Positions 47,671-57,059 are shown, counted from the first letter of the stretch. The stretch is DNA of 64,000 bases from Methylomagnum ishizawai (GCF_900155475.1 NZ_FXAM01000001.1:1-64000), one strand, 5' to 3'. The notes: generated from the letters alone by a model not told the origin. Numbers and translations are program-made.

Positions 47671-48531
47671 TCAACGGAGTCTTTCCAGAACGCCTTCCAG
47701 TTGATCGAGGCTATCGTATTGGATGATGAGCTTGCCGGTCCCTTGTTTGCCATGGCGGATCGAGACCGGGGCACCGATGCTCATGGCGATGTTTTCTTCC
47801 AATTGGCGGATATCAGGGTCTTTGGGCGCGGGCGGCTTGGGTGCGGACTTGATGCCTGCTTTGGCTTGTTGCACCAGGGCTTCGGTGGCGCGGACGCTGA
47901 GTTGCTTGGCCGCGACCTGCTGGGCTATATCCGCTTGTAGCGCCGTATCCAGGCCGAGCAAGGCGCGGGCATGACCCATTTCCAGAGAACCGGCCAGCAA
48001 TAGCTGTTTGACTTCGGGATGCAGTTCGTTCAGGCGCAGCAAATTGGTCACGGCGGCCCGCGACTTGCCCACGGCGTCGGCGAGTTGCTGATGGGTCATG
48101 CCGTATTCGTCGAGCAGGCGCTTGAGCGCCTCGGCCTCTTCCAAAGGATTCAGGTCTTGGCGCTGGATGTTCTCGATCAAGGCGATGGCCATCGCCGCCT
48201 GGTCGGTCACGTCGCGCACCACCACCGGCACTTCCCGCAGCCCGGCCAATTGCGCGGCCCGCCAGCGGCGTTCGCCGGCGATGATCTCGTAGCGGCCCTC
48301 ACCCACGGTACGGGCCACCACCGGCTGTACCAAGCCCTGGGCGCTGATGGAATCGGCCAACTCTTGGAGTTTGGCCGGGTCGATGTCCTTGCGGGGCTGA
48401 AACCGGCTGGGCTGTAATCGCTCCACCGCCACCGTCTTCATTTTTTCCAGGGCCACCACTTCCAATTGGGTACCACCCCCACCGAGCAAGGCGTCCAGCC
48501 CCCGGCCTAATCCTCGTTTTTTCACGCTCAT
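47671..48531 (-). CDS. parB: Chromosome partitioning protein ParB
   Basis: Protein of 286 residues with VKKRGLGRGLDALLGGGG at the N-terminus, the CTP-binding ParB/Srx core containing EIIAGERRWRAAQLAG, and the helix-turn-helix around TNLLRLNELHPEVK. A C-terminal dimerisation domain ends IIQYDSLDQLEGVLERL. It binds parS centromeres and loads ParA/SMC. The partner parA lies 1.8 kb upstream with two foreign genes between them, which is unusual. No exact parS-like palindrome was spotted in the window by eye. Confidence 0.95.
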   Translation of the reverse strand: MSVKKRGLGRGLDALLGGGGTQLEVVALEKMKTVAVERLQPSRFQPRKDIDPAKLQELADSISAQGLVQPVVARTVGEGRYEIIAGERRWRAAQLAGLREVPVVVRDVTDQAAMAIALIENIQRQDLNPLEEAEALKRLLDEYGMTHQQLADAVGKSRAAVTNLLRLNELHPEVKQLLLAGSLEMGHARALLGLDTALQADIAQQVAAKQLSVRATEALVQQAKAGIKSAPKPPAPKDPDIRQLEENIAMSIGAPVSIRHGKQGTGKLIIQYDSLDQLEGVLERLR

Positions 48532-48660
48532 AGTGTTTGGCGTTTGAATGAATCCGCAGTCGTGGCGAGCCGCCGCATAATATGCTATAGCCAGGAAACC
48601 CTATAATAGGCGGCGGATTGAATAAGCCGACGGCTTTCCAATCTTCCAAGCCCATCGTCC

Positions 48661-48789
48661 GCTAGCGCATTTTCACGTTATTTGTAGAGTGGGACGTATT
48701 CCGTGCCCACCAGGATAGCTAGGAAGCGGTGTGCATAGGTACATGCCCACCCTACGACCGAGCACATACCCAAATCGAAATACCCTAGC
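48661..48789. repeat. 129-bp palindromic-ended dispersed repeat, copy B
   Basis: The element begins GCTAGCGCATTTTCACG and ends (minus strand) GCTAGGGTATTTCGATT. The inverted ends match at about 12 of 17 positions and bound a stretch with internal inverted repeats (GTGGG...CCCAC). It lies between parB and the GT61 gene. Its right-hand TAG is the stop codon of the GT61 gene. Related partial copies occur at 1451 and 19925. Whether it is a mobile MITE is unknown. Confidence 0.65.
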
Positions 48790-49876
48790 ACACCATATTT
48801 TTGACGAAACGCTCAAAAGCTTTGATATTCACCAGAACATTCCGCTTATTGTAAAGCTTGCCCTGATGCTTCCAGCCTGCGTAATCCGGTTTAGGAAATT
48901 CTTTATCCTCGGCAATGAACGCACCGTACTCAAAACCCAAGGCATTGCTCAACACCCAATAAGCGCGGGTAGCGCAGAGCGGCGGAAGAATCTCCCCGAC
49001 CCTGGTATTCTTAGGGCCGCAGAATAGGATGTTGGTCAACCCCGCGCCATGAACCCCGATCACCGCATTGGCGCTCTTGAATATGGCCACCTGTTCGGCG
49101 AACCTGAAATCTTCCAAAAACACGGTTTTGAAATCATATTTTTCGAGAACCTTGTTCACTTCGTCTTGATTGAGAATTTTCCTGGTAAGCGCCTTGTTCC
49201 TGGAAATAAAAATCCTTTGCCCAACTCCAGCCGGAGCCGGTTGGGAAGGTTCTGCGCCGCCCTCCGTCTCGACAAAGGATTTCCGCAGGAAATCGATAGC
49301 CCAAGGTGCGCCTACATGGGCGGGATGCCTCAAGCCACTGTGCTTGATTTTGAACGAATTACTGGAAACATATAGCTCTGGAATTCTTATCGATATTTTC
49401 CTAACGCCCTTCTTGGCCATATCCAAGAATGGACTGAACACCCGCCTACCCAACTTCGCAAACACATCCTCTACATATTGATTACGGGAGAAACAAAGAT
49501 AAATATCGGGCTTCACCGACTCAAACAAAGGTATTCTGGTTATCTTATCCAATAAAAAATGACAAACATTGAAGATATTGAATTTGTCATCTATAAGCGC
49601 CAAACGCCCGGAATCGAAATCCTGGACTTCATCCAAAATGAACGGCTCGGTACCATGACTGAATTTGAGATTCCTATCCTGATCGAAGATATAAAACTTT
49701 ATATTGCTTCTATTGGTACAGTCCGCAGATAAAATAGCCGATGGAATAAAGTGCAGCTCAACACTAGGCACATCCCCGGTTTTGGTAGAAAAAATATAGT
49801 GTTCGCCTCCAGACACCGGCGCGGACAAATTGAAAGTCCGAGGGGGAACCACTAGGATAGAGCTATCTGCCGTCAT
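48785..49876 (-). CDS. GT61-family glycosyltransferase
   Basis: Protein of 363 residues from ATG 49876. It has the DUF563/GT61 core: LALIDDKFNIFNVCHFLLDK, AVIGVHGAGLTNILFCGPKN and RVGEILPPLCATRAYWVLSN. GT61 enzymes transfer xylose, GlcNAc or related sugars to glycans. The gene is clearly lower in GC and richer in Lys, Ile and Phe than neighbouring genes, and it sits between parA and parB, so it was probably acquired. No other glycan genes are nearby. TTG 49903 is an alternative, less likely start. Confidence 0.8.
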   Translation of the reverse strand: MTADSSILVVPPRTFNLSAPVSGGEHYIFSTKTGDVPSVELHFIPSAILSADCTNRSNIKFYIFDQDRNLKFSHGTEPFILDEVQDFDSGRLALIDDKFNIFNVCHFLLDKITRIPLFESVKPDIYLCFSRNQYVEDVFAKLGRRVFSPFLDMAKKGVRKISIRIPELYVSSNSFKIKHSGLRHPAHVGAPWAIDFLRKSFVETEGGAEPSQPAPAGVGQRIFISRNKALTRKILNQDEVNKVLEKYDFKTVFLEDFRFAEQVAIFKSANAVIGVHGAGLTNILFCGPKNTRVGEILPPLCATRAYWVLSNALGFEYGAFIAEDKEFPKPDYAGWKHQGKLYNKRNVLVNIKAFERFVKNMVC

Positions 49877-49967
49877 AAGAATATTTTCCACCTGTAAAAT
49901 CAATCATGAAGTCCATAGCCAAAACCTGCCGACTTAAATTTCGATACCCAGCATAGCAAGCTACATT

Positions 49968-50231
49968 TTATTGGCTTTCATGCCCGTCTAGATAGTCATC
50001 CTCGATATACCGATTGCCACTGTCGCCACTTCTGGCCCTGGAACCCATATCTTCATGCAAGATATACCATAACAAGCCAACTCCAACCACAGGGAAAAAC
50101 CAAATAAACCATATCGAAGCCTTTTTTTGTAAAGGCTCAAATAGTTCACTACGAGCCGTAGCGATTGTGACCATTATATTTGCGACGACCAGCAGTAACG
50201 CCAAAAAAGCGATTAAAGCACTGATAATCAT
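49968..50231 (-). CDS. Small hypothetical membrane protein
   Basis: An 87-residue ORF with two hydrophobic segments (MIISALIAFLALLLVVANIM; ASIWFIWFFPVVGVGLLWYI) and an acidic/polar tail (DSGNRYIEDDYLDGHES). The ATG at 50231 has GGTGGA a few bases upstream; a GTG start at 50240 is the alternative. I do not recognise the family. Composition is AT-rich like the GT61 gene downstream, and the two are probably part of the same acquired insertion between parA and parB. Confidence 0.6.
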   Translation of the reverse strand: MIISALIAFLALLLVVANIMVTIATARSELFEPLQKKASIWFIWFFPVVGVGLLWYILHEDMGSRARSGDSGNRYIEDDYLDGHESQ

Positions 50232-50323
50232 ATCATCCACCCCGGAAAATCCAGCCGGGATAACTTCAAAGCCGGTTTTGCCTGCCCAATCGTGGGCTAA
50301 ACAGCGAGCGATTCAGCGTCCAA

Positions 50324-51127
50324 TCAAGCCGCGCTCTTAGCGCCCTTCCCTGCTTTGGCCTTTCCTTGGTTACGCCGCGCAATTTCCCCGGCCAAGGCCA
50401 GATAGGCAAGCGCCCCCTTGGAAGCCTTGTCATACTTCATCACCGGCAAGCCATGGCTAGGTGCTTCGGCCAATCGGATATTACGTGGAATCACCGTGCG
50501 GAAAACCTGCTCGCCGAAATGCTCCAATAATTGCTCGGATACCTCCCCGGCCAAGCGGCTGCGGGTATCGTGCATGGTCCTCAGCAAGCCTTCGATCTGC
50601 AAATGTGGATTCACGGTTTCGCGCACATTCCGCAAGGTATCCATCAAGTCAGATAAGCCTTCCAGCGCGTAGTATTCGCATTGCACCGGAATCAGCACGC
50701 TATCCGCCGCCACCAGGGCGTTCAAAGTCAGGATATTCAGCGAAGGCGGGCAATCGATGACGACGAAGTGATACTCGGCGCGGGTGATCGCCAAGGCATC
50801 GGTCAGGGCGCATTCGCGGCGGTCGCGCTGCATCAATTCCACTTGGGCGGCGGTCAGGTCGGAATTGCCGGGCAGCACGTCCAAGCCGACCTCCTTGATG
50901 GAAAGAATGGCGTCGCGGGCATGGACCTGGCCCGATAGCACCTCGTAGGCCGAGGGCGACACGGTTTTCTTATTCACGCCGCAACCCATGGTCGCGTTGC
51001 CCTGCGGGTCCAGATCGACCAGCAACACCTTGTGCCGGGTCGCCGCCAGCGAGGCCGCGAGATTGACGCTGGTGGTGGTCTTGCCCACACCGCCTTTTTG
51101 GTTGGCTACCGCGATGATTTTTCCCAT
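50324..51127 (-). CDS. parA: Chromosome partitioning ATPase ParA (Soj)
   Basis: Protein of 267 residues with the deviant Walker A NQKGGVGKTTTSVNLA, the Walker A' LVDLDPQGN and HFVVIDCPPSLNIL (Walker B). It is the short Soj-type ParA without an N-terminal DNA-binding domain. It binds nucleoid DNA with ATP and moves ParB-parS complexes. It shares one base with rsmG upstream (stop/start overlap), the normal rsmG-parA coupling, but parB does not follow directly. Confidence 0.96.
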   Translation of the reverse strand: MGKIIAVANQKGGVGKTTTSVNLAASLAATRHKVLLVDLDPQGNATMGCGVNKKTVSPSAYEVLSGQVHARDAILSIKEVGLDVLPGNSDLTAAQVELMQRDRRECALTDALAITRAEYHFVVIDCPPSLNILTLNALVAADSVLIPVQCEYYALEGLSDLMDTLRNVRETVNPHLQIEGLLRTMHDTRSRLAGEVSEQLLEHFGEQVFRTVIPRNIRLAEAPSHGLPVMKYDKASKGALAYLALAGEIARRNQGKAKAGKGAKSAA

Positions 51128-51750
51128 TAGCTATCCGCCATGATTTCGACCAAATGCCGCTCCACGTCCAGACCCGGAATCGCCAGCTTATGGACGCGGA
51201 CGCCGCGGCCCTTGAGGGTTTCGATTTCTTGCTGGGGCCAAACGCCCTTTTGCGCCAGAATCCGGCCACTGGGGGCCAATAGCCGCGCCGTGGTCGCCAC
51301 GATGTCTCCCAAACTGGCGAAGGCGCGGGCCAGCACGGTGTCGAACCCCCGTTCGGGGCGGTATTGTTCCACCCGCGCCGTGATGACGTCCACGTTTTTC
51401 AGCCCGAGTTCGATGACGGCCTGTTGCACGAAACGGGTTTTTTTGGCGTTGCTGTCGAGCAGGGCGAAGGCTTTATCCGGGCACAGGATCGCCAGGGGAA
51501 TGCCGGGCAAACCCGCGCCGGTGCCCACGTCGAGGATGGTTTTACCATGCAGATAAGGCGTGGCGGTCAGGCTGTCCAGCAAATGCAGGTCCACCGCCGT
51601 ATTGAGGTCGCGGATGGCGGTGAGGTTGTAGGTGCGGTTCCATTTCTGCATTAGATTCAGGAAAGCCAGCAGCTTAGTCCGCTGTCCAGGGGTATGGGAT
51701 AACGCGAGGGTTTCCATGCCCGCGGCGAGGCGGCGGTCGAGGGTTTCCAT
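51127..51750 (-). CDS. rsmG: 16S rRNA (guanine527-N7)-methyltransferase
   Basis: Protein of 207 residues, GidB family. The SAM pocket is ILDVGTGAGLPGIPLAILCP, preceded by NLMQKWNRTYNLTAIRD, the usual RNA-binding segment, and VLARAFASLGDIVATTARL. It methylates G527 of 16S rRNA, where loss gives low-level streptomycin resistance. The ATG at 51750 lies 2 bases after the mnmG stop. Confidence 0.95.
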   Translation of the reverse strand: METLDRRLAAGMETLALSHTPGQRTKLLAFLNLMQKWNRTYNLTAIRDLNTAVDLHLLDSLTATPYLHGKTILDVGTGAGLPGIPLAILCPDKAFALLDSNAKKTRFVQQAVIELGLKNVDVITARVEQYRPERGFDTVLARAFASLGDIVATTARLLAPSGRILAQKGVWPQQEIETLKGRGVRVHKLAIPGLDVERHLVEIMADS

Positions 51751-51752
51751 GC

Positions 51753-53627
51753 TCAGGCGCTCAGCTTCTTGATATGCACCAACAGCAAGGAAATCGCCGC
51801 CGGGGTCACCCCAGGAATCCGCGCCGCCTGCCCCACGGTTTCCGGGCGCTGTTGCCTGAGCTTGTCGCGCACCTCGGCGGACAGGCCGACCACGTTGGCG
51901 TAATCGAATTGCTCGGGCAAGCGCCAATGCTCATAGCGGCGGGTGCGGTCGATTTCGGCCTGCTGGCGGTCGATGTAGCCCTGATACTTGGCCTGGATTT
52001 CCACTTGTTCCAAAGCCTGCGGATCGTTCACCGCCGCCAGCGCCGGGCAGATATCGCGCAGATGTTCGGCACGGACTTCCGGGCGGCGCAGCAATTCGAG
52101 CAAGCGGGCTTCGCGGGTCAAGGGACTGGTCAGGATCGGTTCCAGGCTCAAAGCCTCGGGCGAATTAGGGCGGATTTCCCGTTCGGCCAGCTCGGTTTGC
52201 ATCCTGGCAATCGCCGCTTGCTTGGCCTCGAACCGCCGCCAATGTTCGTCCTCCACCACGCCCAGTTCGCGGCCCTTGGGCGTCAGGCGCAAATCGGCGT
52301 TGTCCTCGCGCAGCAGCAGCCGGTATTCGGCGCGGCTGGTGAACATGCGGTAAGGCTCGGACGTGCCACGGGTGATGAGGTCGTCGATCATCACGCCCAT
52401 GTAAGCCTCGTCGCGGCTGGGGGACCAGGATTCGCGGCCCTGGGCCTTGAGCGCGGCGTTCAGCCCGGCGATCAAGCCTTGGGCGGCAGCTTCCTCATAA
52501 CCCGTCGTGCCGTTGATCTGGCCCGCAAAGAACAGGCCGTCCATGGGCTTGGTTTCCAGCGAGGCTTTCAAATCGCGGGGATCGAAGAAATCGTATTCGA
52601 TGGCGTAGCCGGGCCGGGTGATATGGGCGTTCTCGAAACCCCGGATCGAGCGCACCAGCGCATATTGCACATCGAACGGCAAGCTGGTGGAAATGCCGTT
52701 CGGATAGATTTCATGGGTTTCCAACCCTTCCGGCTCGACGAAAATCTGGTGCGAATCCTTGTCGGCGAAACGCACGATCTTGTCCTCGATGGACGGGCAA
52801 TAGCGCGGCCCCACGCCTTCGATCACGCCCGTGTACATGGGCGAGCGATCCAGCCCGCCATGGATGATATCGTGGGTGCGTCCGTTGGTGCGGGTGATGA
52901 AACAGGACACCTGCCGGGGATGCTGTTCCGGCGCACCCAGGAAGGAAAACACCGGCACCGGATCGTCGCCCGGCTGCGCTTCCATCACCGAGTAATCGAG
53001 GGTGCGCCCATCGATGCGCGGCGGCGTGCCGGTCTTGAGCCGCGCCACCCGGAACGGCAATTCCCGCAGGCGCAACGCCAAAGCGTTCGAGGCCGGATCG
53101 CCCGCCCGGCCCCCTTCGTAATTTTCGAGGCCCACATGGATGCGCCCGGCCAGGAACGTCCCCACCGTCAGCACCACGCACCGCGCCCGGAATTTCAAAC
53201 CCATCTGGGTCACGACGCCCGCAGCCTTGCCCTGTTCGACGATGAGGTCGGCCACTTGCTGCTGGAACAGGGCGAGATTGGGCTGGGTTTCCAGCTTGCG
53301 GCGCACCACGGCCTTGTACAAGGCGCGGTCGGCTTGGGCGCGGGTGGCGCGGACCGCCGGACCTTTGCTGGCGTTCAACACCCGGAAATGGATGCCGGCC
53401 CGGTCCGCCGCCTGGGCCATGAAGCCGCCGAGGGCGTCGATTTCCTTGACCAGATGGCCCTTGCCGATACCGCCGATGGCGGGATTGCAACTCATCTGGC
53501 CCAGGGTTTCGATGCTCTGGGTCAGGAGCAGGGTTTTCGCGCCGACGCGGGCCGAGGCCAGGGCCGCTTCGGTCCCGGCGTGACCGCCGCCGACCACGAT
53601 GACATCGAAGGTTTCGGAGAAGAACAT
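51753..53627 (-). CDS. mnmG: tRNA uridine-5-carboxymethylaminomethyl modification enzyme MnmG
   Basis: Protein of 624 residues. FAD site [20 protein letters not shown], the [12 protein letters not shown] block, the conserved [20 protein letters not shown] and the C-terminal [18 protein letters not shown] that binds MnmE. With MnmE it installs the cmnm5 group at wobble U34. No mnmE gene lies upstream: the next sequences are an Rpn remnant and a STAND-like protein, so the usual mnmE-mnmG pairing is broken here. Confidence 0.97.
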   Translation of the reverse strand: MFFSETFDVIVVGGGHAGTEAALASARVGAKTLLLTQSIETLGQMSCNPAIGGIGKGHLVKEIDALGGFMAQAADRAGIHFRVLNASKGPAVRATRAQADRALYKAVVRRKLETQPNLALFQQQVADLIVEQGKAAGVVTQMGLKFRARCVVLTVGTFLAGRIHVGLENYEGGRAGDPASNALALRLRELPFRVARLKTGTPPRIDGRTLDYSVMEAQPGDDPVPVFSFLGAPEQHPRQVSCFITRTNGRTHDIIHGGLDRSPMYTGVIEGVGPRYCPSIEDKIVRFADKDSHQIFVEPEGLETHEIYPNGISTSLPFDVQYALVRSIRGFENAHITRPGYAIEYDFFDPRDLKASLETKPMDGLFFAGQINGTTGYEEAAAQGLIAGLNAALKAQGRESWSPSRDEAYMGVMIDDLITRGTSEPYRMFTSRAEYRLLLREDNADLRLTPKGRELGVVEDEHWRRFEAKQAAIARMQTELAEREIRPNSPEALSLEPILTSPLTREARLLELLRRPEVRAEHLRDICPALAAVNDPQALEQVEIQAKYQGYIDRQQAEIDRTRRYEHWRLPEQFDYANVVGLSAEVRDKLRQQRPETVGQAARIPGVTPAAISLLLVHIKKLSA

Positions 53628-53676
53628 GGTGGGAAAGCGCGTGGCGCTGGGTGGTGCTGGATAGAAGCCGCCTAGC

Positions 53677-53907
53677 TTACACCATTGCAAGCGGAATCGG
53701 CGTCCCGGCCCCGCCACCGATCCTCAGTGGGAAGACCCCGCCGCCCGGCGCAGGCTGGCATGTTCGGGCGCGTTCAACCAAGACATAGTAAGCGTTGAGC
53801 CGTTCCAGCGTGGCGAAGTCCAGCCTTTCCACCCAATCGCCGGGCAGCAGGTCGGCGACCATTTCGGGGTGGGAGAATAGGAGTTTGTAGGTGTGGTCAT
53901 GGTCCAT
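53677..53907 (-). pseudogene. Rpn/transposase_31-family nuclease, N-terminal fragment
   Basis: A 76-codon ORF beginning MDHDHTYKLLFSHPEMVADL and continuing WVERLDFATLERLNAYYVLV. This is the opening of Rpn-type (PD-(D/E)XK) recombination-promoting nucleases, which normally run to 250-340 residues. The catalytic D/E-x-K core is absent, and the frame ends in an unrelated Pro/Gly-rich stretch. It is a leftover of a nuclease-like mobile gene next to the STAND gene. Confidence 0.65.
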
Positions 53908-54034
53908 GGAGGGAATTTACCAAGGCGGAACATCGGTCCTGGCTTCGAGAGGGAGTGGGTACAGGCTTCGCCGACACCTATGTAAAATATAAGAGTCGCC
54001 CATGCAAGATTGATCTCAACTTTTGGCTTGAACC

Positions 54035-56830
54035 ATGACAACTCCCCTCCGTTGGCTGCATCTCTCCGACTTCCATGTGGGCAAGGACAATTACGCGCAG
54101 CGGCGTTTGTTCGACAAACTCATCGCCCATGTGAAAGAACAAAAACAAGCCGGATTCGTTCCCGATTTGATCTTCATCACCGGCGATATCGCCAACAAGG
54201 GGCTGAAGGCCGAGTACGAGGATTTTCGGAAAGGCTTTTTCTCGCCTTTGCAGGAAGCTCTGGGAGGGTCGGCATGGAATGGCAAGATTTTCACCGTGCC
54301 CGGCAATCACGACGTGGACCGCTCTAAAAACGCGACGTTTGACCGGATCAAAGCCGCAAACTCCGAAACCAAGTTCTTCGAACCTTCCAAAACAGGAAGA
54401 TCGGCGCGGGACGTGGTTTTGCCCAGATTCGGCCAATACCAAAAACTCGCGCCCGGCGATGTTTCACCCAGTTGGGTGAAATCCGATGAAGGCGCTTTTG
54501 CCGAAACTGTGGAAATCCAGGGCCGGAAAATCGGCGTCGTGGGACTCAATACCGCGTGGCTCGCCATGGACGAGCACGACAAGGACAAACTCACACCCGG
54601 CTATGAATTGGCCGAAACGGCGTTGAAAAAAACCGAAGGCTGTCATGCCCGCTTCGTGCTGGGTCATCACCCGCTGCGTTGGTTGATCGAAGATCAGGAG
54701 CGGCGCTTGCGTACCCTGTTCGGTCGCCATCGGGTGATTTACCTGCACGGCCACATGCACCGGGCGGAAAGTCGCCCGGAGGACGGCGCGGGTGAATCCT
54801 TCCTGGTCGTCCAAGCGGGCGCGGCGTTCCAGGCCCACGACAGCGATATATGGAAAAACGGCCTGCTATGGGGCGAGTTGGATTTTGCCCAAAACGAAGT
54901 GCGGCTGAGTCCCCGGTTTTGGAATCCCGACAATATGGATTGGCCAGTCGAAACCGGGCGGTTTCCCGAGATTCGCAAGGTGCCGGGCAATGGCGAATGG
55001 TGGCGCTATCCCCTGCCGATGCCGGAAGCCGCCCAACCCGCCCCATGGCAAGCCCCGCAAGGCTGGGAAGTATTGGATTTCACCGCGTTGGTGCGCCGGG
55101 AAATATCCGCCGAAGAAGCCAGCCGCTTTTTCGACGGTGCCGAGCCGGATTGGGCGCTGGCCCTGTGCCCGGATTTGCCGCGCCGGGCGGTGGTGGGGGC
55201 TTTGGTGGACAAGATCGCCGCCTACCCAAGCCAGGAGCGGCCCTTGGTGGTGTTGCTGACCGGGCCGGGGGGCGAAGGTAAATCCATGGCTTTGCGGCAA
55301 GCCGTGGTCGATGCGCTGGAACGCGAGCCTAAGCTGCGGGTGTTGTGGCGGAACGATGATGAAGCGGTCTTGACCGCCGAGCTTTTGCGCAGCCTGCCCA
55401 AGCACGGAACGCCCTGGCTGATCGCCACCGACACGGCGGATTTGCTGACTAAGAAGCTCTCAAACCTGCCGGAGGTATTGAAAAACGCCGGGCGTGGCGA
55501 TGTGCGCCTGTTGTTGGCGGCGCGGGATAGCGACTGGCGGGCGGCGGGTGGCCTCGGCCTAGATTGGCGGCGCTCCGCCGAATTCGCCGAAGTCGTCTTG
55601 AGCGGCTTGAGCGAAACCGATGCGGCGGATATCGCCGGGGCGTGGCTGCAATTCGCCACAGTGGATGGCGATATCGACGGCGCGGCCAACCCGTCCGATT
55701 TGAGCCGCCAGTTGTTCCAAGCGGCGAAAGCCGAAGCCGCCCAGGGCGAGGGCGCATTGCTGGGCGGCGTGCTGAAGGTCCGCAAAGGCGATGGTTTGCG
55801 TGCCCATGTGCGTAGCCTGCTGGACCGCTTGAGCGAAACCAAGCTGGCGGGCGGTGGTTCGCTGTATCTGGCCTTTGCCTATATCGCCGCCATGCACGCC
55901 GAGGGCTTGCGTTTCCTATCGCGCCCGGTGTTGGCCGAAGCTTTGGGCTGTTCGACCGGGGATTTGCACAAGACCGTGCTGCATCCCTTGGGACGCGAGG
56001 CGGCGGCGGGTGGCGGTACGGTGCTGCTGACCCGTCACCATCGGATTGCCGAGTTGGCGGTTGCGGTGATGCGGGAGGATATTGGAGAAGAAATGGGCGG
56101 ATTTTACGAAGCCTTGGCGAGCGCGGCTTTGAGTGCTAAATCCAAAGGGGTCTACGTCTATGAGTTGCCGCGCTGGGATTTCGACTTTCCCAACCATTTC
56201 CTTGCCCAACAGCAACCCGAGCTTGCCATCCGCATAGGCCGGGTCTTGCTGGACAAAGACCCGGAAAATAACAAGCTAGCAGTCAACTTGGCGCGTATCT
56301 ACCGCAAAGCCAACGAACCCGGAGAAGGTGCCCGCGTACTGGCCGGATTCACCGGGGAAGTCGGCGATAACCGGGGCTTTTGGTACGAATGGGCCACCTG
56401 TGCCGGTGGCGCGGACAATCACGCGCTGAACGCATGGCTAAGCGGTTGGTCGCTGGCGGACCAGACCGGGGCGGCGGCACCGGATGACTACGATGCCAAA
56501 TTAACCCTCGCCGGGCTGGGAGTCGCCTTTGCCGAACTGTACCCGCGTTATCACGACCGGGCTTTTGTCGAAGCCCGCATGGCGGTGGCGCAACTGGGCT
56601 TGCGCTTGCACTTGGATGATAAAACCCGTGGCTATTTCGAGAAGTATCTTGCCGAAGCCCAAGCGGCGGGCGCTAAACCCACCGAATTGCCAGAAGCCTT
56701 CGCCCGCCTGCAAACGGGACTGATCCGCGCTTGGGAAAACAGCGCCGAGCGGGAGAGCTTCCTGGCGCGGATTCCGCCGCCGGGAGCCATGGGCTTCGCG
56801 GGCTTGCGGCGGCTGTTCGGGCTGGCTTGA
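54035..56830 (+). CDS. Metallophosphoesterase-STAND-like NTPase fusion, candidate defence protein
   Basis: Protein of 931 residues. Residues 1-330 are a calcineurin-like phosphoesterase: Asp12/His14 (LSDFHVGKD), Asp51 (ITGDIANKG), Asn91-His92-Asp93 (VPGNHDVDR), His211 and GHMH (239-242), a complete bimetal site. A linker (about 350-395, FFDGAEPDWALALCPDLPRR) precedes a P-loop NTPase with Walker A GPGGEGKS (410-417) and a Walker-B-like LLLAARDSDW. The C-terminal half is helical and repeat-like (TPR-type). This order of effector, STAND-like ATPase and sensor repeats is that of anti-phage signal-transduction ATPases, but this specific combination is not one I can name. It is flanked by an Rpn remnant and an orphan antitoxin. 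The defence role is inferred. Confidence 0.75.
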   Translation: MTTPLRWLHLSDFHVGKDNYAQRRLFDKLIAHVKEQKQAGFVPDLIFITGDIANKGLKAEYEDFRKGFFSPLQEALGGSAWNGKIFTVPGNHDVDRSKNATFDRIKAANSETKFFEPSKTGRSARDVVLPRFGQYQKLAPGDVSPSWVKSDEGAFAETVEIQGRKIGVVGLNTAWLAMDEHDKDKLTPGYELAETALKKTEGCHARFVLGHHPLRWLIEDQERRLRTLFGRHRVIYLHGHMHRAESRPEDGAGESFLVVQAGAAFQAHDSDIWKNGLLWGELDFAQNEVRLSPRFWNPDNMDWPVETGRFPEIRKVPGNGEWWRYPLPMPEAAQPAPWQAPQGWEVLDFTALVRREISAEEASRFFDGAEPDWALALCPDLPRRAVVGALVDKIAAYPSQERPLVVLLTGPGGEGKSMALRQAVVDALEREPKLRVLWRNDDEAVLTAELLRSLPKHGTPWLIATDTADLLTKKLSNLPEVLKNAGRGDVRLLLAARDSDWRAAGGLGLDWRRSAEFAEVVLSGLSETDAADIAGAWLQFATVDGDIDGAANPSDLSRQLFQAAKAEAAQGEGALLGGVLKVRKGDGLRAHVRSLLDRLSETKLAGGGSLYLAFAYIAAMHAEGLRFLSRPVLAEALGCSTGDLHKTVLHPLGREAAAGGGTVLLTRHHRIAELAVAVMREDIGEEMGGFYEALASAALSAKSKGVYVYELPRWDFDFPNHFLAQQQPELAIRIGRVLLDKDPENNKLAVNLARIYRKANEPGEGARVLAGFTGEVGDNRGFWYEWATCAGGADNHALNAWLSGWSLADQTGAAAPDDYDAKLTLAGLGVAFAELYPRYHDRAFVEARMAVAQLGLRLHLDDKTRGYFEKYLAEAQAAGAKPTELPEAFARLQTGLIRAWENSAERESFLARIPPPGAMGFAGLRRLFGLA

Positions 56831-56849
56831 CAGACCCGGTGTGAACAAA

Positions 56850-57053
56850 ATGAAAGACGAATACGATTTCTCCCAAGCCGAACAAGGCAAATTTTTCGTA
56901 CCCGCCGAGGCGATCCAAATCCCGGTCTATCTCGACCCGGATATCGCCCAATTCCTGGGCCAGAAATGCGGGGGCGGGGCCGACGCCCTGCAAACGATGG
57001 TCAACGACCGGCTCAGGAAAGATATCGAAATCGCCCGGTGGGTCGCGGCCTGA
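56850..57053 (+). CDS. CopG/BrnA-like antitoxin (orphan)
   Basis: A 67-residue protein that reads MKDEYDFSQAEQGKFFVPAE and IPVYLDPDIAQFLGQKCGGG, then TMVNDRLRKDIEIA. The 'EYDFSxAExGKF' N-terminus is shared by many short ribbon-helix-helix antitoxins. It begins 20 bases after the STAND-like stop, with the GTG at 56841 as an alternative start. No BrnT-like or other toxin precedes it. It may be a free-standing regulator or a remnant of a toxin-antitoxin locus. Confidence 0.65.
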   Translation: MKDEYDFSQAEQGKFFVPAEAIQIPVYLDPDIAQFLGQKCGGGADALQTMVNDRLRKDIEIARWVAA

Positions 57054-57059
57054 TTCCGT

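Noticed and set aside
47602-48784. parS centromere near parB
   Set aside because: No sequence close to the 16-bp TGTTTCACGTGAAACA consensus was seen. The repeat at 48661 contains TTTCACG but not the palindrome.
51774-53675. A 633-codon plus-strand open frame opposite mnmG
   Set aside because: Antisense to a complete and conserved MnmG; His/Gly/Gln-rich composition expected of a complementary frame.
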